DNA of 64,000 bases. It comes from UBA5216 sp043743335 (lineage in GTDB: Bacteria > Pseudomonadota > Gammaproteobacteria > Burkholderiales > SG8-41). Every line of letters begins with the position of its first letter. The stretch's first letter is position 1. The translations under genes were made by a program, and so were the position numbers. The stretch covers positions 1 to 64,000 of the forward strand of contig JAYTWR010000149.1 of the NCBI GenBank assembly GCA_043743335.1, written 5' to 3'. Below, piece by piece: positions 15,516 through 24,467 of the stretch. The notes beneath the pieces are model-generated. The model ran no database searches. It had not been told where the DNA came from and saw nothing but the letters and a program-made list of their open reading frames with translations.

Positions 15516-16724
15516 ATGGATTTCACCCTAACCCCAGACCACCAGCGCTGGATCAAACTCGCGCGCGAATTCACCGAAAAAATCATCCAGCCTGACGTAC
15601 TGCGTCGCGATCGGCTGCCGACTGCCGAAGCGCGCATTCCGTGGGACTGGATACGCGAAGCCGACAAGCAAGGCATACGCACCATGGGCGTGCCCAAACA
15701 ATTCGGTGGCGCGGGCTGCGATATTTTCACCATGTGCCTAGTCGGTGAAGAGCTGGCCGTGGGCGACTTGGGCTTTGCGGTCATCATGGATCAATGCTGG
15801 AAAATGGCACACCTGTTTAGCGAAGCCATGAACGCGGAACAGCAGCAGCGTTTCATTCCCCAATTTGTCGCCGACCCCGAAGCCACCACCGCCATCGGCA
15901 TCACCGAGGCGGGCGCGGGTTCGGATCATCAAGGCTATTACGACTCGCCGGATATTGATTTCAAAACCACGGCGGTGCGCGACGGCGATCACTACGTGCT
16001 CAATGGCACCAAGCGCTACGTCTCCAACGGCAGCATGGCGAAACTGTATTTCATCGTCGCGCGCACCGATACCAGCAAGACGCTGCGCGAAGGCGGCAGC
16101 ATCTTCATCGTGCCCTCTGACACACCTGGCTATCGCCCCGGGTTTTTTCACGAAAAAAGCAGCCAGCGCCTCGCCACCAATGGCACGTTCCATTTTGAAA
16201 ACTGCCGCGTACCCATCGGCAACATGTTGCAAGGCGAAGGCCTGCTGGGACGGCTGCGTGCCGACTATATGTGGGGCAGCAAAGCCGAAGCCGCCGCCAC
16301 CGCGCTGGGCGTGGGCCGCGCGGCCTACGAATACGCGCTGGCCTACGCCAAAAAACGCGTCCAAGGCGGCAAGCCCATCGTGCAATTGGAGTCGGTCGCC
16401 ATGATGCTAGGCACAATGGCCATGAAGCTCGACGCCGCGCGCCTGCAAATCTGGAAAGCCGCATGGCTCGCCGACCGCAAACAGCCCGAAGCCCGCGCGT
16501 TGGGCCTGCTGGCCAAGGTGAACGCCTCTGAAACCGCGTTCGAGTGCTGCCGCCTCGCCGGCGAAATCCTCGGCGGCGCGTCGATCATGTACGACCACCC
16601 GGTCGAAAAATACCTGCGCGATGCGTCGAGCTTTTTACACTCGGACGGGACCAATCAAGTGTGTTTGCTGCGGGCTACGCAGGCGATTGCGGGTAATGCG
16701 CACGCCAACGTGTTCGGGTTTTAG
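15516..16724 (+). CDS. acyl-CoA dehydrogenase family protein
   Basis: A 402-residue FAD flavoprotein with the N-terminal helical domain, the middle domain signature AIGITEAGAGSD, the substrate loop RYVSNGSMAKLYFIVAR and the C-terminal helical domain (EILGGASIMYDHPVEKYLRDA). Where short- and medium-chain enzymes have Glu in the YEGT motif, this protein has LHSDGTNQ, so the catalytic base is Asp or lies elsewhere, as in some divergent members. The acyl substrate is unknown. Nearby MDR, ligase and hydrolase genes suggest carboxylic acid catabolism. Confidence 0.87.
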   Translation: MDFTLTPDHQRWIKLAREFTEKIIQPDVLRRDRLPTAEARIPWDWIREADKQGIRTMGVPKQFGGAGCDIFTMCLVGEELAVGDLGFAVIMDQCWKMAHLFSEAMNAEQQQRFIPQFVADPEATTAIGITEAGAGSDHQGYYDSPDIDFKTTAVRDGDHYVLNGTKRYVSNGSMAKLYFIVARTDTSKTLREGGSIFIVPSDTPGYRPGFFHEKSSQRLATNGTFHFENCRVPIGNMLQGEGLLGRLRADYMWGSKAEAAATALGVGRAAYEYALAYAKKRVQGGKPIVQLESVAMMLGTMAMKLDAARLQIWKAAWLADRKQPEARALGLLAKVNASETAFECCRLAGEILGGASIMYDHPVEKYLRDASSFLHSDGTNQVCLLRATQAIAGNAHANVFGF

Positions 16725-16737
16725 TGAGTAACCGGGA

Positions 16738-17163
16738 TCACGTGGCACCGTACTGAGCGTCGTTCAGCGCAGGCGTGAGGTGCTTAAACGCCACCGGCAC
16801 AAAATCATAGCCGTTGTGCGGCGCGTGTACGATGAGGAAAAACGCCTCGTCGGTTGTGCTGGGGTTGAACACCTCGTGGCGCACGCCCGGCGGCATGGCG
16901 CAAAACGCGCCGGGTTTTAACTCGAAAATGCCGTGGCCGTGCTGACCTTCGTGGCGAATTTCCAGCACGCCTTTCACGCCCACAAATAAGTCATACACGC
17001 GCGAATGCAAATGGCGCGGCACGCCCGACCCCGGCGCCACGCGAAACACGGCAGATTGCACGGGGCCGTCTTCGTGAATCACGCCTTTTTCGCAGCCGGG
17101 ACGGCGTGAGGCGAAGTCAATTTTTGTGATGTCATCGACGGTAATAACCGGTTGCTGGCCCAT
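16738..17163 (-). CDS. cupin-domain protein
   Basis: A small single-cupin protein of 141 residues. ATG at 17161-17163 is chosen over an upstream one because AAGGA precedes it. Cupin motif 1 is present as GVPRHLHSRVYDLFVGVKGVLE and motif 2 as PGAFCAMPPGVRHEVFNPS. The His residues could bind one metal. The role is unknown; many such proteins are sensors, isomerases or dioxygenases. It converges on the acyl-CoA dehydrogenase gene. Confidence 0.75.
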   Translation of the reverse strand: MGQQPVITVDDITKIDFASRRPGCEKGVIHEDGPVQSAVFRVAPGSGVPRHLHSRVYDLFVGVKGVLEIRHEGQHGHGIFELKPGAFCAMPPGVRHEVFNPSTTDEAFFLIVHAPHNGYDFVPVAFKHLTPALNDAQYGAT

Positions 17164-17316
17164 GGGCAATCCTTGTTGATAGCGAACGAGAAGCGCCATC
17201 ATCGCATATCGATGCCCGACACGGCGCATTGAGTCCGCCGCCAAAAGCCCGGATAATGCACGCCACTTACGGTGCCGACGACCGCGTAGGCCCGCCCAAA
17301 ACCATCAGGAGCGAAC

Positions 17317-18330
17317 ATGAAAGCAGTGGTATTGAACGAACACGGCGGTCTGGAAAAATTGCAGATCGTGAACGATTTTCCCGACCCGGTGGTGGTGGAG
17401 GGGCACGTCGTTATCAAAGTCGGCGCGACGTCGTTTAATTATCACGATGTGTTCACGGTGCGTGGCATGCCCGGCATCAAGGTGCCGATGCCGATGATTA
17501 TTGGCTTGGATATCGCGGGCGAAATTCTTGAAGTCGGTAGCGGCGTTAGCGGCGTTAGCGGCTGGAAAAAAGGCGACCGCGTGCTGGTGAATCCGCTCAA
17601 CAAGAAAAAGGGCTTGATGGGCGAAATGATGCACGGCGGTCTAGCGGAAAAATGTCTGGTAGCTGCCGATCAATTGATTGCCATGCCGAACGAGGTGAGC
17701 TACGAACAAGCCGCCTCGCTGCCGGTGGCTTACGGCACGGCGCACCGCATGATCATCACTCACAACACCATCAAAAAAGGTGACAAGGTACTGGTGCTGG
17801 GCGCGAGCGGCGGCGTGGGTACGGGGTGCGTACTGCTGGCGAAAATGCTGGGCGCGGAAGTCATTGCCTGCGCTTCGAGTGCAGACAAAATCCAGCGCTT
17901 GAAAGACCTCGGTGCGGATCACGTCATCAATTACAAAGACACTGATTTCTCCAAGTGGGCCATCGAAAAATTCGGCAAGCCGCAACGCCGCAACAACGAA
18001 GGCGGCGTGGATGTGGTGATCAACTTCACGGGCGGCGATACGTGGGGGCCGACGCTGCGTTGCGTGAAACGCGGCGGCAAAATTCTGGTGTGCGGTGCAA
18101 CGGCGGGCTACGACCCGAAAGAAGACCTGCGCTATGTGTGGAGCTTTGAGTTGCAGATCATCGGCTCCAACAGCTTTTACGACGAGAACCTCAAAGCGCT
18201 GATGGACATGATTCAGCAAGGCACGATGAAGCCGGTGATCGACGAAGTACTGCCGCTGGAACGCGCTGCCGAGGGCCTGCGTTTAATTGAAAACCGCGAA
18301 GTGTTTGGCAAGGTCATCATAAAACCGTAA
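17317..18330 (+). CDS. MDR-superfamily zinc-type alcohol dehydrogenase / quinone reductase
   Basis: A medium-chain dehydrogenase/reductase of 337 residues with a GroES-like N-terminal domain (MIIGLDIAGEILEVG) and a Rossmann domain (VLGASGGVGTGCVLLAKMLGAEVIA). The zinc-ligand pattern of classical ADHs is not evident, so it is closer to the quinone oxidoreductase or crotonyl-CoA reductase-like branch. AGGAG upstream fixes ATG 17317. A 9-bp duplication gives VSGVSG at ~73-78. The stop codon is the first triplet of a boundary motif, and an acyl-CoA ligase follows 33 bases later. Confidence 0.85.
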   Translation: MKAVVLNEHGGLEKLQIVNDFPDPVVVEGHVVIKVGATSFNYHDVFTVRGMPGIKVPMPMIIGLDIAGEILEVGSGVSGVSGWKKGDRVLVNPLNKKKGLMGEMMHGGLAEKCLVAADQLIAMPNEVSYEQAASLPVAYGTAHRMIITHNTIKKGDKVLVLGASGGVGTGCVLLAKMLGAEVIACASSADKIQRLKDLGADHVINYKDTDFSKWAIEKFGKPQRRNNEGGVDVVINFTGGDTWGPTLRCVKRGGKILVCGATAGYDPKEDLRYVWSFELQIIGSNSFYDENLKALMDMIQQGTMKPVIDEVLPLERAAEGLRLIENREVFGKVIIKP

Positions 18331-18343
18331 CTAATTGATTTTA
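18328..18343 (+). repeat. boundary motif copy 10
   Basis: TAACTAATTGATTTTA; its first triplet is the stop of the MDR gene. The extension TTGAGTTATTTTAA follows. Confidence 0.9.
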
Positions 18344-18363
18344 TTGAGTTATTTTAACGGCAC

Positions 18364-19926
18364 ATGACCACCGCCCTGCCCTTCATCCCCTGCCCCGAGC
18401 CTCGCGGCTACGCTGGCAATCTCGGTGCGCTGTTCACCGCACACGCGAGGCTGACGCGCACCGCGCTGGTCGATATGAGCAACGCCACGCAGTCGCGCGA
18501 GGTGAGTTTTCGCGCGCTGGATGACGCCTGCAATGCCGTGGCGCGCGGGCTCCTGCGCGCCGGTCTTCAAGCCGGTGACCGCATCGGCGTACTCTCGCTC
18601 AACCGCGTGGAATTTGTCGCGACGGTGCTGGGTGCCATGCGTGCGGGCGTGGTGCCGGTGCCCGTCAACATTAAGCTCGCCCCTGACAGCGCGCACTACA
18701 TCCTCAACGATGCGGGTGCCAAGCTGGTGTTCGTCGAAAGCGCGTACTGTAAGCTGTGCCCGGACGGCGTGCGTGTGGTGACGTTCGGCGAAGACTTCGA
18801 CACGTTTCTCGATGCTGGCCCGTTTGATGCCATCGAACCCACGCCCGATACCGTTGCGATTCAGCCGTATACGTCTGGCTCAACAGGCCAGCCCAAGGGC
18901 GTGCTGTTAACGCACTACGGGCAAAACTGGAGCCGCTTGATCCTGGCTCACACGCGTCGCACCACAGCGGCGGACGTGATTTTGGTGGCTGCGCCGCTGT
19001 ATCACAAGAACGCGCTCAACGCGATCAAGCAGGGTCTCACCGCTGGTGCGCAACTGGTGCTGATGCCGCAATTCAACATCGAGCGCTACATCGAAGCCAT
19101 GGGCCGCTATCGCGCCACGGTGATTTCCGGCGTGCCGACCATGATGTCCATGCTGCTCACGCGTCGCGAGTTGCTGGCGAAGATTGACACGAGCGGCGTG
19201 CGTACGGTCATGATGGGGTCTGCGCCCTCCTCTGCGCAGTTGTTGCGTGAACTGAAAACCGTGTTCCCCAACGCCGAAGCCTTGGTGGTGTATGGCGTGA
19301 CGGAAGGCGGCCCGGTGCCGCTGGGGCCGCACCCGGCAGGCATGGCGCGTCCGGCAGGTTCGATCGGCTTTCCGTATGCGGGCACCGAAGCCAAACTGGT
19401 GGGCGGTGCCACGCCTAACGACGAGGCGAACGAAGCGGCGAACGAAGCGGCGAACGAAGGTGAGCTGGTGCTCAAAAACCCCGGGGTCCTGCTGGGCTAT
19501 CACAACCTGCCTGCCGAGACCGCTAAACGCATCCGCGATGGCTGGTATTACAGCGGCGACATTTGCCGGCGCGACGCTGAAGGTTTTTACTACTTCGTCG
19601 GACGTAACGACGACATGTTTGTGTGCGGGGGCGAAAATATTTTCCCGATTGAAGTCGAGTCACTGCTGGAAAAACACCCCGCCGTGCACCAAGCCCATGT
19701 CATGCCCTTCGAGCACGCGCTGAAAGACAAAGTGCCCTACGCTTTTGTGGTGCTGCGCAATAACCAAAGTGCCAGCGAAGACGATCTCAAGCAATTCGCG
19801 CTGGCCAACGGCCCGGCGTATCAGCATCCACGCCGCGTGTTTTTTCTCGATCAGTTGCCACTGGCCGGCACCAACAAAATCGATCAACAGCAGTTGCGGC
19901 GCGTCGCGACTGGGAATAAACAGTAG
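18364..19926 (+). CDS. AMP-forming acyl-CoA ligase
   Basis: An ANL-superfamily acyl-adenylate ligase of 520 residues. The P-loop YTSGSTGQPKG is at ~172, VYGVTEGG serves as the A5 motif, the hinge-side motif is GWYYSGDICRRDAEGFYYFVGRNDD, and the C-terminal catalytic Lys is in AGTNKIDQQQL. It activates a carboxylate to its CoA thioester; the substrate is not deducible. Three 12-bp tandem units (19423-19458) insert EANEAANEAANE into a surface loop. It probably forms an operon with the upstream MDR gene. Confidence 0.88.
   Translation: MTTALPFIPCPEPRGYAGNLGALFTAHARLTRTALVDMSNATQSREVSFRALDDACNAVARGLLRAGLQAGDRIGVLSLNRVEFVATVLGAMRAGVVPVPVNIKLAPDSAHYILNDAGAKLVFVESAYCKLCPDGVRVVTFGEDFDTFLDAGPFDAIEPTPDTVAIQPYTSGSTGQPKGVLLTHYGQNWSRLILAHTRRTTAADVILVAAPLYHKNALNAIKQGLTAGAQLVLMPQFNIERYIEAMGRYRATVISGVPTMMSMLLTRRELLAKIDTSGVRTVMMGSAPSSAQLLRELKTVFPNAEALVVYGVTEGGPVPLGPHPAGMARPAGSIGFPYAGTEAKLVGGATPNDEANEAANEAANEGELVLKNPGVLLGYHNLPAETAKRIRDGWYYSGDICRRDAEGFYYFVGRNDDMFVCGGENIFPIEVESLLEKHPAVHQAHVMPFEHALKDKVPYAFVVLRNNQSASEDDLKQFALANGPAYQHPRRVFFLDQLPLAGTNKIDQQQLRRVATGNKQ
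19423..19458 (+). repeat. 3 x 12-bp in-frame tandem repeat
   Basis: GAGGCGAACGAA followed by two copies of GCGGCGAACGAA within the acyl-CoA ligase gene. Confidence 0.9.
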
Positions 19927-20062
19927 CTGACGGCAACGCCAGTTCAAGTGTGCTACCGTTCAACAGCTTGTATTCGGTACCGGGTCATGAATAGACGTAG
20001 CTTCCCTCCCCCTCCCCTCCAAACCACACCACTCCACTTCATCAACCAAAAGGAATCACCGC

Positions 20063-20806
20063 ATGGCACTCATCGAACAAAACATCATGGTCACCACCAA
20101 GCACGGTAAATGCCCGGCATTCGCGGCGTGCCCCGATGCACCCGGGCAGTTCCCCGGCATCATTCTCTACATGGATGCGCCGGGTTATCGCGAAGAACTT
20201 TGCAATATGGCGCGACGTATCGCCAAGCAAGGTTACTTTTGTTTGCTGCCGGATATGTATTACCGGCTCGGCACTTGCCGCTTTGATATACCGCGCCGCA
20301 ATGACGCAATGTCTGCCGTCATCAAGGCCTCGATGAACAGCCTTACCAATGCCGACGTGACCGACGACACCGGCGCTTTTATCGCGTGGCTGGACGCGCA
20401 GGACAAAGTGAAACCCGGCCCGGTCGGCTGCGTCGGCCACTGTATGAGCGGTTGCTACATCACCACGGTGTCAGCGAAATTCCCCACGCGCATGATGGCG
20501 GCGGCTTCGCTGTATGGCGTGAATGTCGTCACCGACAAGCCTGATTCGCCGCACCTGCTGCTCGACAAAATCAAGGGCGAACTCTATTACGGCTTTGCCG
20601 AGACCGACGGTTCCGTGCCGGCCAATGTCATCCCCACATTGACCGAAGCGCTGAAAAAGGCGGGCACCAAACACACGCTGGAAGTGTTGCCGGGCACGCT
20701 ACACGGCTACTGCTTCTCGGAGCGCGCCTCGTATAACCCGGTGGCCTCCGAGCATTCGTGGCAGAAAATATTTGATCTGTGGGAGCGTAATCTTAAGAAG
20801 GCGTAA
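20063..20806 (+). CDS. dienelactone hydrolase family protein
   Basis: An alpha/beta-hydrolase of 247 residues. The nucleophile is a Cys in VGCVGHCMSGCY, as in dienelactone hydrolases; acid and base candidates are Asp in AETDGSVP and His in TLHGYCF. The family hydrolyses lactones and esters, for example in chlorocatechol breakdown, but many members have other substrates. AAGGA upstream of ATG 20063 supports the start. It lies 136 bp behind the acyl-CoA ligase. Confidence 0.85.
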   Translation: MALIEQNIMVTTKHGKCPAFAACPDAPGQFPGIILYMDAPGYREELCNMARRIAKQGYFCLLPDMYYRLGTCRFDIPRRNDAMSAVIKASMNSLTNADVTDDTGAFIAWLDAQDKVKPGPVGCVGHCMSGCYITTVSAKFPTRMMAAASLYGVNVVTDKPDSPHLLLDKIKGELYYGFAETDGSVPANVIPTLTEALKKAGTKHTLEVLPGTLHGYCFSERASYNPVASEHSWQKIFDLWERNLKKA

Positions 20807-20825
20807 TCGAATAAAAGCATTTTAG

Positions 20826-20853
20826 CCACAGAGGTCACCGAGAACACAGAGAA
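20826..20853 (+). repeat. CACAGAG-type intergenic repeat, copy A
   Basis: CCACAGAGGTCACCGAGAAC then ACAGAGAA. A similar string is at 44313-44340. Both sit just 3' of a gene. Confidence 0.4.
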
Positions 20854-20926
20854 AAACAACAGGGCTAACAGATCACCCGAGGCCCTTTATTGCGAAGCAC
20901 TGCGGTTCGGCACGTCGTTGTTTTTC

Positions 20927-20989
20927 CTCGTTGTTCTCGTTGTTCTCGTTGTTCTCGTTGTGCTCGTTGTTCTCGTTGTGCTCGTTGTT
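20927..20989 (+). repeat. 9-bp minisatellite, 7 units
   Basis: Seven head-to-tail units of CTCGTTGTT, two ending in TG instead of TT. It lies between the hydrolase gene and the 3' end of rlmB. On the minus strand it would encode repeated (A/E)-Gln-Arg, but no supported gene uses it. Confidence 0.95.
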
Positions 20990-21031
20990 CTCTGCACCCG
21001 CTGTGGCAAAAGCGGTTTTTGATTAAGTCGT

Positions 21032-21778
21032 TTACGCCGTGCCAAATCCCCGCTGGCGTCGGGCCTCGTACAGGCAAATACCCGCAGACACCGACACGTT
21101 CAAGCTCTCCACCGCCCCCAGCATGGGAATCCGCACCAGTTCATCGCAGCTCTCGCGCGTGAGGCGGCGCATGCCCTCGCCTTCCGCGCCCAGCACCAGC
21201 GCGCGCGCGCCGTCGAGCTTGGCAGCATGCAGCTCCACCGTGGCATGTTCATCCGTGCCGGTGATCCACACGTTCCGTTCCTTGAGCTCGCGCATGGTGC
21301 GCGCGAGGTTGGTCACCGCGATGTAGGGCACGGTTTCCGCTGCGCCGCTGGCGACTTTGGACACCGTGGCGTTAAGACCCACCGCGCGGTCTTTGGGCGC
21401 GATCACCGCATGCACGCCCATCGCGTCGGCCACGCGCAGGCACGCACCGAGGTTGTGCGGATCGGTGACGCCATCGAGTATCAGCAACAACGGTGGCTCG
21501 CTGAGCGTTTCCAGCACATCATCAATATGGGTGGCGAGTTTGCGTGGCGCGACGCTGGCCGCTACACCCTGGTGGCGCGCGTTGCCGGTCATGCCATCGA
21601 GTCGTTTGCCGTCAACGCTCATCACTCGCACACCACGCGTTTGCGCCAGTTTGACGACATCCGCGCTGCGGCGGTCACCACGCGCGGCATCGACGAAAAT
21701 TTCGCGCACTTGGTCTGGCGCACTGCGCAGGCGGCTGGTGACGGCGTGAAAGCCGTGAATGACGTGAGATTCACTCAT
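21032..21778 (-). CDS. rlmB: 23S rRNA (guanosine(2251)-2'-O)-methyltransferase RlmB
   Basis: A 248-residue SpoU-class (SPOUT) methyltransferase that 2'-O-methylates a guanosine of 23S rRNA. It has an N-terminal L30e-like RNA-binding part (VIHGFHAVTSRLRSAPDQVREIFVDAARGDRR), motif 1 DPHNLGACLRVADAMGVHAVI, motif 2 ALVLGAEGEGMRRLT and motif 3 IPMLGAVESLNVSVSAGICLYEA. It follows rnr on the same strand, a conserved pair. The ATG comes directly after a boundary motif and its extension, with no Shine-Dalgarno visible. Confidence 0.95.
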   Translation of the reverse strand: MSESHVIHGFHAVTSRLRSAPDQVREIFVDAARGDRRSADVVKLAQTRGVRVMSVDGKRLDGMTGNARHQGVAASVAPRKLATHIDDVLETLSEPPLLLILDGVTDPHNLGACLRVADAMGVHAVIAPKDRAVGLNATVSKVASGAAETVPYIAVTNLARTMRELKERNVWITGTDEHATVELHAAKLDGARALVLGAEGEGMRRLTRESCDELVRIPMLGAVESLNVSVSAGICLYEARRQRGFGTA

Positions 21779-21789
21779 AAAATACTCAA

Positions 21790-21805
21790 TAAAATCAATT
21801 AGTTA
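21790..21805 (-). repeat. boundary motif copy 11
   Basis: Perfect consensus on the coding strand of rlmB, with extension TTGAGTATTTT reaching its ATG. Confidence 0.9.
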
Positions 21806-21825
21806 TGTAATATCACCCATCACAC

Positions 21826-24183
21826 TCACCCTTCATCCAGCACAAAGTCAATGCGCGCTGAATCCAAATTCGCCCGTGCCACTTTCACGCGCACGCGGTC
21901 GCCCAAACGAAAGCGTCGCTTGGTGCGCTCGCCCAATATTTGATGGCGGGCGGCGTCAAAGTGAAAGTAATCCTTGCCCAAATCCGACACGTGCACCAGC
22001 CCTTCGGCGTAAATGTCATCCAGCGCGACAAAAATGCCGAAGCCGGTGACGCCGCTGATGCTGCCGTTATAGCTCTCGCCCACTTTGTCCTGCATGTAAT
22101 AGCACTTAAGCCAGTTGGTCACATCGCGCGTGGCCTCGTCGGCGCGGCGTTCGGTCATGGAGCATTGCTCGCCGAGCGTAATCCAGTCGCCGGGTTCGTA
22201 GCGTTTTTTCTCCAGCACCGCTTTGATGGCGCGATGTACCAGCAAGTCGGGGTAACGGCGAATGGGTGATGTGAAGTGGGTGTAGGACTCGTATGCTAAG
22301 CCAAAATGTCCAGCGTTTTTCGGGGTATACACCGCCTGCTTTAGCGAGCGCAGCATGACCGTTTGCAGCAATTGCGCATCAGGCCGGTCGCGCACTTTGG
22401 TGAGCAGCGCGGCGTAATCCTTGGCATGCGGTTTGTCGCCGCCACTCAAGTCAAAGCCAAAGCCGCCGAGAAATTCACGCAGCGCAGCCAGTTTTTCCGG
22501 CGTGGGGCCTTCGTGCACACGATAGAGCATAGGCTGACCGTGCTCCGCGAGAAAATCCGACGCGCACACGTTGGCCGCCAGCATGCACTCCTCGATCACG
22601 CGATGCGCGTCGTTACGCTTGACCGGCACAATGCGCTCGATCTTGCGCTGATCGTTGAAAATGATTTCGGTCTCGGTGGTTTCGAAATCAATGGCACCGC
22701 GCTTTGCGCGCGCCTTCACCAGTTTGCCGAACAAGGTGTAGAGATTCTTCAATTGCGGCAACAGCTTTTGCTGCTCTGGCGTGCCGGCTTTGCTGTCGGC
22801 CAGCATCGCGGCAACCACGGTGTAAGTGAGCCGCGCATGCGAGCGCATCACCGCTTGATGAAAACTGTAATCGGTGATTTTGCCTTGCGCGCTGACGGTC
22901 ATGTCGCAGGCCATGCACAAGCGATCCACGTGGGGATTGATGGAGCACAAGCCGTTCGACAAATGTTCCGGCAGCATGGGAATCACCTGCCGCGGGAAAT
23001 ACACCGAGTTGCCGCGCTGCTGCGCTTCCACATCCAGCGCATCGCCGGGCTTCACATAAAAACTGACATCGGCAATCGCCACAATCAGCCGGAAGCCGCC
23101 TCTGCCGTGCGGCCCGCAATACACCGCGTCGTCAAAATCACGTGCGGTTTCGCCATCGATGGTGACCAGCGGCAATTCGCGCAGATCCAGCCGACCTTTG
23201 CAGTCGCGCGCGCTGACTTCAGGTGAATACTTCGCAGCGAGCTTTTCCACGTCGGGCGGAAACTCGTGCGGTAACGAATGCTTGCGCAGCGCGATTTGGA
23301 TTTCCATGCCGGGGTCGCCGTAGCTGCCGAGCACTTCAACCACGCGCGCCACCGGCTGGCTGTGGCGCTGTGGTTGTTCAATCAAATCAACCGTCACCAC
23401 CTGCCCCGGTTTGGCATTGCCGGTCTGGCCCGGCGGCACCATGAATTCCTGACTGATGCGCTTGTCTTCGGCCACCACAAAATACACTCCGTGGCGGTTT
23501 TGCAGCCGGCCCACGTGGCGCGTTTTTGCGCGTTCTAGGATTTCCGCGATTTTGCCTTCGGGGCGTCCGCGCCTATCCATGCCGCTGATGCGCGCCATTA
23601 CCCGATCGCCGTGCAGCACTTTGCGCATTTCGTCGGGGCCCAGAAACATGTCCGGCCCTTTGTCATCGCGCACCAAAAAGCCGAAGCCATCGGGGTGCCC
23701 TTGTACGCGACCGGCCACGAGATTTAGTTTTTCGACGATGCAAATCGCGTCTCGCCGGTTGCGCATGATCTGGCCTTCGCGCTCCATTGCGCCCAGACGC
23801 CGCGTGAACTGTCGGATTTCGTCGGCTTGAATGCTGAGCAGTGCGCACAGTTCGTGCTCTGCCACCGGTACGCCCTGCTCTTTCAGCGTGGCGAGGATGA
23901 ATTCGCGGCTGGGTAGCGGGTTTTCGTAGCGCAATACTTCCCGGTTATAGAACGGGTCGCGTTGATTGCGATCGGTGAGCGCGGAGTGCTCCGGCGGGCT
24001 GGTCACAAGGCGCGCCGTGCGGGCTGGGCGTGGTTCACGCGGATCACGCGGATCACGTGCCGCGCGTGAAATGCGCGCGGTGCGCGGCTTTTTGCCGGCG
24101 GCGACCGGCGCTTTGGTTTTAGCCGTGCGCGAGGTGCGCGCCGGATTGGTGCTGAGGGCGGATTTCTTTTTAGGTGTTTTCAT
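21826..24183 (-). CDS. rnr: ribonuclease R
   Basis: A 785-residue 3'-5' exoribonuclease of the RNB family, which degrades structured RNA and assists quality control. There is a basic, low-complexity N-terminal extension of ~60 residues (repeats of RDPRDPREPRPAR), then an HTH and cold-shock domains, the RNB domain with catalytic Asp cluster in GETARDFDDAVYC, and a C-terminal S1 domain (YNGSISGVTGFGIFVALDD). Unlike E. coli RNase R there is no long lysine-rich tail after S1. The start ATG is at 24181-24183. A tRNA-Leu gene lies upstream on the other strand. Confidence 0.95.
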   Translation of the reverse strand: MKTPKKKSALSTNPARTSRTAKTKAPVAAGKKPRTARISRAARDPRDPREPRPARTARLVTSPPEHSALTDRNQRDPFYNREVLRYENPLPSREFILATLKEQGVPVAEHELCALLSIQADEIRQFTRRLGAMEREGQIMRNRRDAICIVEKLNLVAGRVQGHPDGFGFLVRDDKGPDMFLGPDEMRKVLHGDRVMARISGMDRRGRPEGKIAEILERAKTRHVGRLQNRHGVYFVVAEDKRISQEFMVPPGQTGNAKPGQVVTVDLIEQPQRHSQPVARVVEVLGSYGDPGMEIQIALRKHSLPHEFPPDVEKLAAKYSPEVSARDCKGRLDLRELPLVTIDGETARDFDDAVYCGPHGRGGFRLIVAIADVSFYVKPGDALDVEAQQRGNSVYFPRQVIPMLPEHLSNGLCSINPHVDRLCMACDMTVSAQGKITDYSFHQAVMRSHARLTYTVVAAMLADSKAGTPEQQKLLPQLKNLYTLFGKLVKARAKRGAIDFETTETEIIFNDQRKIERIVPVKRNDAHRVIEECMLAANVCASDFLAEHGQPMLYRVHEGPTPEKLAALREFLGGFGFDLSGGDKPHAKDYAALLTKVRDRPDAQLLQTVMLRSLKQAVYTPKNAGHFGLAYESYTHFTSPIRRYPDLLVHRAIKAVLEKKRYEPGDWITLGEQCSMTERRADEATRDVTNWLKCYYMQDKVGESYNGSISGVTGFGIFVALDDIYAEGLVHVSDLGKDYFHFDAARHQILGERTKRRFRLGDRVRVKVARANLDSARIDFVLDEG

Positions 24184-24212
24184 TTGATCAATTCAGTGCA
24201 TTCGGATAAAAT
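24184..24212 (+). promoter_or_regulatory. promoter of tRNA-Leu
   Basis: TTGATC (24184-24189) and TAAAAT (24207-24212) with a 17-base spacer, 30 bases ahead of the tRNA. Confidence 0.6.
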
Positions 24213-24241
24213 CGCCGCCTGCTTTTGCTAGAGCAATCTAT

Positions 24242-24326
24242 GCCCAGGTGGCGGAATTGGTAGACGCACCAGCTTCAGGTGCTGGCGGGTAATACCGTGG
24301 AGGTTCGAGTCCTCTTCTGGGCACCA
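24242..24326 (+). tRNA. tRNA-Leu (anticodon CAG)
   Basis: An 85-base class II tRNA with a 7-bp acceptor stem (GCCCAGG paired with TCTGGGC, allowing a wobble), a D-loop with GGTAGAC, anticodon stem CCAGC/GCTGG with loop TTCAGGT (anticodon CAG, reading CUG), a long variable arm, T-loop GGTTCGAGTCC, and encoded CCA. It stands alone on the plus strand between rnr and purA, both on minus. Confidence 0.95.
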
Positions 24327-24467
24327 GTAGAACTCAGGTAGTTGCAGTGCAGGGCTGACGAATGCGAAACGATGCGAATCGTCTCGCATTTTTCATTTAC
24401 GGCGTTCATCGGTAGCGCAGATTTGCAGCAGCACAGTAACGCGTTGATGCCGGAAAATGGAAATGCC

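Noticed and set aside
20927..20989. Possible CRISPR array
   Set aside because: The units are 9 bp and contiguous, without spacers, so this is a tandem repeat. No cas gene is present.
22363..23226. Long open frame antisense to rnr
   Set aside because: It mirrors a conserved RNase R domain and shows no domain or ribosome site.
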